The position numbers and the translations under genes were made by a program. A stretch of DNA of 64,000 nt. Origin: Acinetobacter calcoaceticus (GTDB lineage: Bacteria > Pseudomonadota > Gammaproteobacteria > Pseudomonadales > Moraxellaceae). Below are positions 49,463 through 56,746 of this stretch, one piece after another; positions within the stretch are counted from its first letter, which is position 1, and each line of letters begins with the position of its first letter. The notes below the pieces were generated by a model that was not told the DNA's origin, searched no databases, and saw only the letters and a program-made list of their open reading frames with translations. The stretch spans positions 1-64,000 of the forward strand of contig NZ_JADVKT010000001.1 of the NCBI RefSeq assembly GCF_016508255.1. The letters are read 5' to 3'.

Positions 49463-49804
49463 ATGACTGAACAAGCACGTGATACTGAAGCGTTAATCCG
49501 CGATCAAATTGCGAAGCATCCCGTTTTACTTTACATGAAAGGCACTCCACAGTTTCCACAATGTGGTTTCTCTGCACGTGCTGTAGAGGCGCTCAGTCAA
49601 ATTGGTCGTCCATTTGCATATGTAAATATTTTGGAAAATCCTGATATTCGTGCAACCTTACCAGCAATTGCGAATTGGCCTACATTCCCGCAACTTTGGG
49701 TAAATGGCGAACTTATTGGCGGTAGCGATATCATGCTTGAAATGTTCCAAAATGGTGAATTAAAACCATTAGTTGAACAATATAGCGCAGCACCAGAAGC
49801 GTAA
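49463..49804 (+). CDS. grxD: Monothiol glutaredoxin (Grx4 type)
   Basis: GrxD binds a [2Fe-2S] cluster together with glutathione and works in iron-sulfur trafficking. The 113-residue product has the diagnostic LYMKGTPQFPQCGFSARAV (CGFS active site near residue 31), TFPQLWVNGELIGG and the glutathione-binding DIMLEM. GAGGA lies eight bases before the ATG at 49463; the frame is open further upstream, but that part has no homology pattern. Confidence 0.95.
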   Translation: MTEQARDTEALIRDQIAKHPVLLYMKGTPQFPQCGFSARAVEALSQIGRPFAYVNILENPDIRATLPAIANWPTFPQLWVNGELIGGSDIMLEMFQNGELKPLVEQYSAAPEA

Positions 49805-49809
49805 ATAAT

Positions 49810-49840
49810 AAAAAAGCCAATCAATAGATTGGCTTTTTTA
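49810..49840. terminator. Bidirectional terminator
   Basis: AAAAAGCCAATC pairs with GATTGGCTTTTT around AATA, between the convergent grxD and 49852 genes. Confidence 0.85.
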
Positions 49841-49851
49841 TGCTCTCAATT

Positions 49852-50175
49852 TTAAAGATCGCTCACTCCAACATAGCGAAATAAACCTTCCATACCTAAA
49901 TCAGATTTAAAAACAATCAAATTTTCATAGCTTGTTGTCGTTAGAGCTTCAAAAATATTCATATTTGGATCTTCGTGTAACTCATCCACACTCTGGTTCA
50001 TACACTCTTCAAATCGATCCGCAACAAATTCGAATCCTAAATCCATAGCAATAAATAAAGTATGCTCACATGGCTGAACATATTGTTCTTGCGCCCAGTC
50101 AATTATCGCTTGTTTGCAAAAGGGACACTCAATATTTGCAGAGGCATCGTTAAGTTCTATTAATTGATATGGCAT
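49852..50175 (-). CDS. Small hypothetical protein with possible zinc-binding site
   Basis: The 107-residue acidic protein has CPFCKQAIIDWAQEQYVQPC near residues 17-36 followed by EHTLFI, a CxxC plus Cys/His arrangement that may hold zinc. The rest contains FVADRFEECMNQSVDEL and ends without membrane segments. I do not recognise the family. Confidence 0.65.
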   Translation of the reverse strand: MPYQLIELNDASANIECPFCKQAIIDWAQEQYVQPCEHTLFIAMDLGFEFVADRFEECMNQSVDELHEDPNMNIFEALTTTSYENLIVFKSDLGMEGLFRYVGVSDL

Positions 50176-50419
50176 TAGATTTGAAAAGTAGAGAAAAATT
50201 ATAGTTTAGAAGAAATTGATTAATAGTTCTATAGACAATCGGGAAAGTAGTTAAAATACGTACATAAAAATTACAAAGTAATTACAATATAATTTCAAAT
50301 TCACCTCTAATAATTAAATAGTGCTTTTATCACCTACTTACAAAAAAATTTAGCATAAGAATTATCGTTGCAAAAATAATAATGTAAACTCATGGTTGTT
50401 GCAGAAATAGGATATTTTA

Positions 50420-51319
50420 ATGCTCACTGATCTTGATGATTTTTATTGTTTTGCTCTCGTTGTTGAGCATGGTGGCTTTAGTGCTGCAGAGCGTGTAACG
50501 GATATACCAAAATCAAAATTAAGTCGCCGTGTGTACAGCTTAGAAGAAAACTTAGGCGTTCGCTTAATCCAACGTAGCTCTCGTCATTTTGCTGTTACAG
50601 ATATTGGGATGGATATTTATAGACATGCTCAAGTTATGATGAATGCTGCACAAGCTGCTCATGATTTGGTGGATCATTTAAGTATTCAACCTAGAGGCGT
50701 GGTGAAGGTCAGTGTGCCTGTTGATATTGCCCAAAATCAACTTCCAAAAATCCTACCTGCGTTCTTAAAAAAATATCCAGAAATCCGTTTGCAACTGATG
50801 GTTAGTAACCGTCGAGTGGATGTTATTAATGAAGGGATTGATATCGCCTTACGAGTTCGCTCGAAACTCGATGATGATCCAAGTTTAGTTCTTAGACAGT
50901 TTGCCCTTATAGAGCAAAGTTTATTCGCAAGTCAGGCATATTTAAATGAATTTGGGGATATAAAAAATCCAGAGCAACTGAGTGAACACCGCATTTTAAG
51001 TTTGTCTGAAGATCATCTTGATCAACAATTCATTTTGCATGGACCAGACAATCAACAAAAGAAAGTCAAAGTCAGCCCTATTGTAATGGGCACAAACATA
51101 CACATGTTGGCTCAATTGGCGAGTCAGAACTGTGGTATCGCCTTATTGCCAGAGACTGCAGCAGAAGATTTCCTGAAGTCTGGACAACTTCTACAAATCT
51201 TACCAGACTGGAAAGCACCTCATGGAATATTACATGCTGTATATCCATCAAGACGAGGATTACTACCTGCTGTCCGAGTATTTATTGATTATTTAGTAGA
51301 ACATCTTTCTGAGCGTTAA
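50420..51319 (+). CDS. LysR-family transcriptional regulator
   Basis: The 299-residue protein has an N-terminal winged helix-turn-helix (FYCFALVVEHGGFSAAERVT, then IPKSKLSRRVYSLEENLGVR and LIQRSSRHFAVTDIG) and a periplasmic-binding-protein-like effector domain from about residue 90. The second helix carries KSKLSRRV where Ser-Arg contacts are usual. No divergent target gene shares its promoter, so the regulon is unknown. Confidence 0.9.
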   Translation: MLTDLDDFYCFALVVEHGGFSAAERVTDIPKSKLSRRVYSLEENLGVRLIQRSSRHFAVTDIGMDIYRHAQVMMNAAQAAHDLVDHLSIQPRGVVKVSVPVDIAQNQLPKILPAFLKKYPEIRLQLMVSNRRVDVINEGIDIALRVRSKLDDDPSLVLRQFALIEQSLFASQAYLNEFGDIKNPEQLSEHRILSLSEDHLDQQFILHGPDNQQKKVKVSPIVMGTNIHMLAQLASQNCGIALLPETAAEDFLKSGQLLQILPDWKAPHGILHAVYPSRRGLLPAVRVFIDYLVEHLSER

Positions 51320-51321
51320 AA

Positions 51322-51354
51322 TAAAAAAGTTCGATAATTTATCGAACTTTTTTT
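51322..51354. terminator. Bidirectional terminator
   Basis: AAAAAGTTCGATAA and TTATCGAACTTTTT pair almost perfectly and are followed by T runs on both strands, between the LysR gene and map. Confidence 0.88.
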
Positions 51355-51361
51355 ATATTTT

Positions 51362-52156
51362 TCAAATTGCAGGATAATTTCCTACACCTTCAGGCCATGG
51401 TGTTAATAGCTCAAAGCCAGTATCTGTCACTGCAACCATATGTTCCCATTGAGCAGATAACGAAAGATCTTGAGTAATGACGGTCCATCCATCATTTAAC
51501 TCTTTCACTTGCGGTCTACCAGCATTCACCATAGGCTCAATGGTAAAGACCATTCCTTTTTTTAAGACCAAGCCTTGCCCTCGCTGCCCATAGTGCAAAA
51601 CATTAGGTTGTTCATGGTAAACCTTACCAATCCCATGTCCACAATATTCTCGAACAATGCTATAGCCTTCTCGATGAGCAACCGACTGAATAGCATAACC
51701 AATATCGCCCAATGTAGCTCCGGGCTTAACCGTATGAATACCTGCAACCATCGCTTCATAAGTTGTATCAACTAGTTTTTTCGCTTGTGGGTTTACATTA
51801 CCCACAAAATACATGCGACTCGTATCACCAAAATAGCCATCTTTAATAATTGCGACATCAATATTAATGATATCGCCATCTTTTAAAATTTTATTCGGCG
51901 ATGGTATTCCATGACAAACAACTTCATTTACTGAAGTGCATATCGTTTTTGTAAAACCGTGATATCCCACATTAGCTGGAATAACTTTTAAATTATTTAC
52001 AATATAGTCATTACAGAGGTTATCTAAATATTCAGTAGATACGCCTGGTTTAATATAGGCCCCTATCATTTCTAAAACTTGCGCAGCCAAGCGCCCAGAA
52101 ATTCTTAATTTTTCCAGATCTTGCTCAGTTTTTATTGTAACAGTAGAAGCTCTCAT
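51362..52156 (-). CDS. map: Type I methionine aminopeptidase
   Basis: Map removes the initiator Met from nascent proteins. The 264-residue product has the dinuclear metal ligands in NIDVAIIKDGYFGDTSRMY (two Asp), the His in EYCGHGIGKVYHEQPNVLHYG, GMVFTIEPMVN (Glu) and SAQWEHMVAV (Glu). No zinc-finger extension is present, so it is the short bacterial form. It is a lone gene here, away from rpsB-tsf, and may be one of two copies in the genome (inferred). Confidence 0.94.
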   Translation of the reverse strand: MRASTVTIKTEQDLEKLRISGRLAAQVLEMIGAYIKPGVSTEYLDNLCNDYIVNNLKVIPANVGYHGFTKTICTSVNEVVCHGIPSPNKILKDGDIINIDVAIIKDGYFGDTSRMYFVGNVNPQAKKLVDTTYEAMVAGIHTVKPGATLGDIGYAIQSVAHREGYSIVREYCGHGIGKVYHEQPNVLHYGQRGQGLVLKKGMVFTIEPMVNAGRPQVKELNDGWTVITQDLSLSAQWEHMVAVTDTGFELLTPWPEGVGNYPAI

Positions 52157-52453
52157 TCAGTTTATCCTCGTAGACACTGCTTTTACAGTACCTACAAAAA
52201 TTTAAGTTAATTTAGAACATTTTAGAATGGATGTGGGATAGGCTGGAAGCTTTAAATGCCCAAATATTCAACATTCATAATAGAAATTTGTATTTTTATT
52301 TTTGCATAATTTCTTTTAAAAGTCAGATATAAAAAATGATTTCATGATTTCTTTCAATGACTTTTCAACTAGATACCTTAACCAGTTGATATTTTTAATA
52401 TCTCTTAAAGTTTTCTAAGCTCCTAAAAAAAGCTTTTTCACTTAAAATACCAC
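52157..52453. other. Intergenic region between map and brnQ
   Basis: About 300 bp of AT-rich DNA separates the divergent map and brnQ genes. Apart from the brnQ promoter directly to its right, I see no repeat, hairpin or ORF that I can support. Confidence 0.4.
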
Positions 52454-52481
52454 TTGATCATGCTCTCTTTTGCTCTAAAAT
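52454..52481 (+). promoter_or_regulatory. Predicted brnQ promoter
   Basis: TTGATC (52454-52459) and TAAAAT (52476-52481) are spaced by 16 bp. The start site near 52488 leaves only about 20 bases before the ATG, and these contain no Shine-Dalgarno sequence. Confidence 0.5.
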
Positions 52482-52507
52482 TCCTTCTTTTTTATTAAAT
52501 TTAATTT

Positions 52508-53809
52508 ATGCAACATCTTCGTACTGGAGATATTATTGCCTTAGGTTTTATGACCTTTGCCCTTTTTATTGGTGCTGGCAATATTATCTTTCCTCCCATC
52601 GTCGCTCAGCAAGCTGGTGATCATGTATGGCTAGCTGCTATGGGCTTTTTGATTACTGCTGTTGGTTTACCCGTAATTACCATCATGGCACTCTCTCGTA
52701 TGCAGGGTTCCATTGAAATTATTAGCTCTCCTTTAGGTCGAGTAGCAAGTCTGATTTTAACTGTTGTCTGTTATTTATCAGTTGGCCCTTTATTTGCTAC
52801 CCCACGTACAGCTACTGTTTCTTATGAAATTGGTTTTTCTTCTTATTTTGGAACATCAAGTAGCAGTCTTTTAATCTATAGCGCAATTTATTTTTCATTT
52901 GTAACTATAGTTTCACTTTACCCAAACAAGTTATTGGACACAGTTGGACATGTACTTGCACCGCTAAAAATTATTGCTTTAGCAATTTTAGGCATTGCAG
53001 CAGTTATGATACCTTCTGGTTACGTACCTGCTCCAATTAACCATTACGTTACAAGTCCAGTTTCGGAAGGTTTCGTAAATGGTTATCTCACCATGGATAC
53101 GTTAGGCGCACTCGTATTTGGTATTGTAATTATTCAAGCTATTTACTCTCGCGGCGTAACGGATAAAAAGCTAGTAACTAAGTATGCAATTATCGCCAGC
53201 CTTATTTCAGGTGCCGGTCTTACTTTAGTCTATTTAAGCTTGTTCAAATTAGGTTTAGGTAGCCATGAAGTTGCACCAAATGCAGCAAATGGTGCAGTAA
53301 TTTTACATGCATATGTTCAACATGCCTTTGGAAATATGGGTTCATTATTCTTAACTGGACTAATTTTTCTAGCCTGTATGGTTACAGCAATTGGCTTAAC
53401 TTGTGCGTGTGGTGAATACTTTGCTCAGTTAACTAAATTACCATACAAGCTTTTAGTATTTATTTTAGTTGGTTTCTCTTTCATTATTTCTAATCTTGGC
53501 TTAACCAAACTGATTGCAATATCAGTACCCGTTTTAAGTGCAATCTATCCACCTGCAATTGTGGTGATTATGCTGAGCTTCTTTTGGAAATTTTGGCACA
53601 AACCTTCTTTTATTGTCGGTTCAGTAACGAGTATTGCTTTAATCTTCGGTATTGTTGATGGTCTTAAAGTTGCAGGTTTCGGTGATTATTTACCTGAATT
53701 TCTTCAACATTTGCCATTAAATGAACAAAACTTAGCTTGGTTGATCCCATCTTTAGTTGTTCTTGTAATTACCGTTATTATCGACAAAGTTAAATTCAAA
53801 AACATTTAA
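52508..53809 (+). CDS. brnQ: Branched-chain amino acid transporter
   Basis: BrnQ is a cation-coupled importer of leucine, isoleucine and valine (LIVCS family). The 433-residue product begins RTGDIIALGFMTFALFIGAG with FPP following, has the GPLFATPRTATVSYE motif near residue 95, and about 12 membrane helices. The leader lacks a purine-rich ribosome binding site (TTATTAAATTTAATTT precedes the ATG), which is unusual next to the other genes here. Confidence 0.92.
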   Translation: MQHLRTGDIIALGFMTFALFIGAGNIIFPPIVAQQAGDHVWLAAMGFLITAVGLPVITIMALSRMQGSIEIISSPLGRVASLILTVVCYLSVGPLFATPRTATVSYEIGFSSYFGTSSSSLLIYSAIYFSFVTIVSLYPNKLLDTVGHVLAPLKIIALAILGIAAVMIPSGYVPAPINHYVTSPVSEGFVNGYLTMDTLGALVFGIVIIQAIYSRGVTDKKLVTKYAIIASLISGAGLTLVYLSLFKLGLGSHEVAPNAANGAVILHAYVQHAFGNMGSLFLTGLIFLACMVTAIGLTCACGEYFAQLTKLPYKLLVFILVGFSFIISNLGLTKLIAISVPVLSAIYPPAIVVIMLSFFWKFWHKPSFIVGSVTSIALIFGIVDGLKVAGFGDYLPEFLQHLPLNEQNLAWLIPSLVVLVITVIIDKVKFKNI

Positions 53810-54000
53810 TCTAGTGGCTTTCTTGAAATCGAGTTTTATCCAAACATGATTTTATATATTGAATAGAATGCTGTGTTTACCCAACCGGCATTTTATTTCC
53901 ATACTAGCTTTCAATGACAAATCAACTATATATATAATCAATTTTTACTGTAAAATTACACTAAAATAATTTTTAGCTTACTCAGGAAAGAAGAGCAACA

Positions 54001-54420
54001 ATGAAAACTAAATATTACTTAACATTAGCAGATGCAGAGTTTTTAATGGAAGAAGCTCAAAAATATGCAATTGAAAACAACTTTAAAGTCAGCATTGCTA
54101 TTGTTGATGAAACAAGCTCCTTATTACTCATGAAACGTTTAGATGGCGCCTCTCCTTTAAGTTCACATTTATGCTTAGAAAAAGCAAAATGCTCTTCAAT
54201 ATCAGGTAGACCATCAAAATTTTACGAAGAACTTCTACAAAGTGGCCGTCTTGGTTTCTTAAGTATGCCCAGCGCTCAAGGGATGCTAGAAGGTGGAAAA
54301 CCGATTATTCATGAAGGTCAAATTTTAGGTGCTATCGGTGTATCTGGTGTTCAGTCTTTTGAAGACGCAGAAATTGCTCAACATGCGATTGATACCTTTT
54401 TTAAAAAGCAAAATAGCTAA
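54001..54420 (+). CDS. GlcG/HbpS-family protein
   Basis: The 139-residue protein matches the GlcG/HbpS (DUF336) family: LTLADAEFLMEEAQKYAIEN, then VSIAIVDETSSLLLMKRLDG, GGKPIIHEGQILGAIGVSG and EDAEIAQHAID. HbpS of Streptomyces binds haem and cobalamin; GlcG in proteobacteria is uncharacterised. AGGAAAG lies upstream of the ATG. It has no signal peptide and stands alone, with no glc genes nearby. Confidence 0.85.
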   Translation: MKTKYYLTLADAEFLMEEAQKYAIENNFKVSIAIVDETSSLLLMKRLDGASPLSSHLCLEKAKCSSISGRPSKFYEELLQSGRLGFLSMPSAQGMLEGGKPIIHEGQILGAIGVSGVQSFEDAEIAQHAIDTFFKKQNS

Positions 54421-54686
54421 AATAAAATGACAGGAGAGAGAAATTATTCCACTTTTCATTTAAATAATTTCTCTTTCCTAAGAGTATAAGTATTTCACAC
54501 AAAAATATTTAATATTTACTTTTTTAATACCTTAAGCATTTATAAACATGGAGGTTTTTATAAAACTGCTCAAAAAATTTTCTATTCGCTATTGAATTGA
54601 ATTAAAAATAGAAGTACAACATTAAGCTTAAAACTTATTCTTGACTAAAACATTAGGTTTTAGCGCAACCACAAGGAGGGATGGAG

Positions 54687-54929
54687 ATGTTATCAATACA
54701 TTTCAACAAACAAGTCTTCATTAACACTCTGAACAGCAAAGATTCAGTCGTTTATGGAGTAACACCGCTTGCTCTTATGCTGACTTTACTGTTTCAAGGT
54801 ATGATTAAAGGAAATCTGAAACCCGAATACTTTATGTATGCGATGGTTGTTTCTTTCATATTTTGTCTGTGGGCCTTTGTCGATCATAAGATGCGAAAGT
54901 TAGCTAAAAGACGTCTTAGTCAACAATAA
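54687..54929 (+). CDS. Small two-helix membrane protein
   Basis: The 80-residue protein has two membrane segments (about 23-42 and 51-68) and a strongly basic end, HKMRKLAKRRLSQQ. AAGGAGG sits seven bases before the ATG at 54687, deciding against the ATG two codons earlier. No family is recognised. It converges on a four-helix membrane protein gene across a terminator. Confidence 0.65.
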   Translation: MLSIHFNKQVFINTLNSKDSVVYGVTPLALMLTLLFQGMIKGNLKPEYFMYAMVVSFIFCLWAFVDHKMRKLAKRRLSQQ

Positions 54930-54940
54930 TTGTAAGATTT

Positions 54941-54972
54941 AAAAAATGGATGAGTGATCATCCATTTTTTAA
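54941..54972. terminator. Bidirectional terminator
   Basis: AAAAATGGATGA and TCATCCATTTTT pair around GTGA, with T runs on both strands. The left end of the 54969 gene overlaps it. Confidence 0.82.
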
Positions 54973-55424
54973 ATACCCAGAAATAAAAAAATTGTTCCAA
55001 TAACTAAAAGAGCTGTAGCTAATAATTCAGTAATAATTAATGCTACCATCATTAAAGACATTAACCATGAAGGTAAGTTAAATCTACCTAACTGATGTGG
55101 TGTTTTGAATTGATTTGTCGTGTCCTTTAAATACCCATGTACGATATAAACCAATATTGAAAAACTGAAAAACAAAACATTCGCTAACACGCACCATAAA
55201 GCAATATTTTCATTTAAAACAGTAAAATAACTCAATACAGCAAGAATTAGGCTAGCAGCTGCATAAAGCAAGCTACTACGATGAGCGATGTCAACATAAT
55301 AGTGGGCACGATGTAAGTCCGAACGGCGTATTTGCCAATATTTCCACACCCCTGTTAACATGCCTATCCATAAAAATATGCTACTAAATACAATTGCTAA
55401 CTGTACAGCTTTTGGTAAATCCAT
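54969..55424 (-). CDS. Four-helix inner-membrane protein of unknown function
   Basis: The 151-residue protein has four membrane segments (about 9-27, 48-70, 75-97, 123-149). A cytoplasmic loop WKYWQIRRSDLHRAHYYVDI follows the first helix, with a His-Tyr-Tyr cluster, and LVYIVHGYLKDTTN follows the third. The pattern is common to uncharacterised Acinetobacter membrane proteins. I do not assign a function. Confidence 0.65.
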   Translation of the reverse strand: MDLPKAVQLAIVFSSIFLWIGMLTGVWKYWQIRRSDLHRAHYYVDIAHRSSLLYAAASLILAVLSYFTVLNENIALWCVLANVLFFSFSILVYIVHGYLKDTTNQFKTPHQLGRFNLPSWLMSLMMVALIITELLATALLVIGTIFLFLGI

Positions 55425-55565
55425 CTTTTTCCCAATTATTCGTTTTATTAAAATTTAACGAGCTGTATAGCATAAATCCTGACTTTATAGTCACATTTTA
55501 ATCAAGTATCATTTTAGAACTCATGTAAATTAAAGTTATTAACAAGCTAATCATTACGTAATATT

Positions 55566-56426
55566 ATGGATAACACTTTTGAATCATTTTGGATGACCTG
55601 TGAAGATGGTTATCAACTTGCTGCACAATTTTATCCAACTCAATCAAAAAAATCGGCAAATCCTGTTTTGATTTGCCCCGCCACGGGTATTACTAAAAAT
55701 TTTTATCATCCTTTTGCTACATGGTTAAGCCAAGAAGGTTACGACGTATTAAGCTTTGATTTCCGTGGAATTGGAGATTCATTGCATGGGCCTTTAAAGC
55801 AAAGTGATGCAAGTATTAATGATTGGGGAATGCTTGATATTCCTTGCGCAATTGATACTTTATTAGAAAAAACACAAGCAGAAAAAGTTACTTTACTTGG
55901 CCATAGTGCGGGCGGGCAACTGTTAGGAATTGTGCCAAATTTTAATAAAGTAGCGAAAGTTGTTGCGGTAGCAGGTTCTACTGGCCATGTAAAAGGGCTT
56001 AAAGGTAAAACCAAGTTTTTGGCCCCTGTCATGTTTAACGTTATCTTTCCAATTTCTAGTACTTTAAAAGGTTATGGTGCTACTCAATTTATTGGCATGG
56101 GTGAGAACTTGCCTAAAAAAGTCGCACAACAATGGAAAGAGTTTTGCAGCAATCCAGGTTATGTGAAAAATGCTATTGGTAAAACTATCTTTCATGACTT
56201 TCATACTGAAATTATTTGCCCTATTACTTCTATTTGGGCAAGTGACGATGAAATTGCCACTCAACATAACGTTGAAGATTTATTAAGTTTATACCCTAAT
56301 GCATCTACTAAAATGCTAGAACTAAACCCTATAAAACTTGGCTACAAATCAATTGGGCACATGTTAATGTTTAAAAAGTCACATCAAAAACTGTGGTCAT
56401 TCTTAGAGCAAGAAATTCAATACTAA
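55566..56426 (+). CDS. Alpha/beta hydrolase (COG4757-like)
   Basis: The 286-residue protein has an alpha/beta hydrolase core: VLICPATGITKNFYHPFATW near residue 37, FDFRGIGDSLHGP, the nucleophile elbow LLGHSAGGQLLGIVP (Ser near 118), an acid in SIWASDDEIA and a His in KSIGHMLMF. It lacks a signal peptide. It resembles the predicted alpha/beta hydrolases of COG4757, with unknown substrate. It is a single gene ending in a terminator just upstream of the fru leader. Confidence 0.82.
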   Translation: MDNTFESFWMTCEDGYQLAAQFYPTQSKKSANPVLICPATGITKNFYHPFATWLSQEGYDVLSFDFRGIGDSLHGPLKQSDASINDWGMLDIPCAIDTLLEKTQAEKVTLLGHSAGGQLLGIVPNFNKVAKVVAVAGSTGHVKGLKGKTKFLAPVMFNVIFPISSTLKGYGATQFIGMGENLPKKVAQQWKEFCSNPGYVKNAIGKTIFHDFHTEIICPITSIWASDDEIATQHNVEDLLSLYPNASTKMLELNPIKLGYKSIGHMLMFKKSHQKLWSFLEQEIQY

Positions 56427-56451
56427 TTTTAAATTCTATCATTTACTTTTT

Positions 56452-56489
56452 GCCTCTATACCCGTAATCCGGTTTAGAGGTTTTTTTAT
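56452..56489 (+). terminator. Terminator of the 55566 hydrolase gene
   Basis: CCTCTATACCCG and CGGTTTAGAGG pair with small internal mismatches and run into seven T residues. Confidence 0.75.
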
Positions 56490-56597
56490 TATTGTTATCC
56501 CCCTTTTTATAAAATTATTTTATTAAATTTATAGTTACCATAAGAAATTAAAATATATTAAGTATTGATTCCTTTGTATTTAAAATAAGCATTTTTT

Positions 56598-56609
56598 ACG
56601 TAAATACGT
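56598..56609. promoter_or_regulatory. Candidate operator upstream of the fru operon
   Basis: ACGTA-AA-TACGT is a perfect small palindrome 138 bp before fruB, in the region where the fru promoter must lie. No FruR/Cra-type regulator gene is adjacent, so the cognate protein is unknown. Confidence 0.3.
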
Positions 56610-56646
56610 CGATATAGCCTTAAAGTTCTGCTATGGTAATTTGTCT

Positions 56647-56708
56647 GAAGCTGTTGTTTAAAAATGGGGAAACTAACCTGTTTTAATACAAACAGCTTCT
56701 TTTTTTCT
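56647..56708 (+). promoter_or_regulatory. Structured leader (possible attenuator) of the fru operon
   Basis: GAAGCTGTT (56647-56655) pairs perfectly with AACAGCTTC (56691-56699). An alternative hairpin inside it, CTGTTT with AAACAG, uses part of the same 3' arm. The arm is followed directly by a T-rich run (seven T in a row), so the structure is terminator-like yet lies 40 bp before the first gene of the operon. Two mutually exclusive structures before a T run suggest conditional termination. Confidence 0.5.
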
Positions 56709-56746
56709 GTTTTAGCTAAAACCAAAGAAATTGTTCAAGGATAAAT

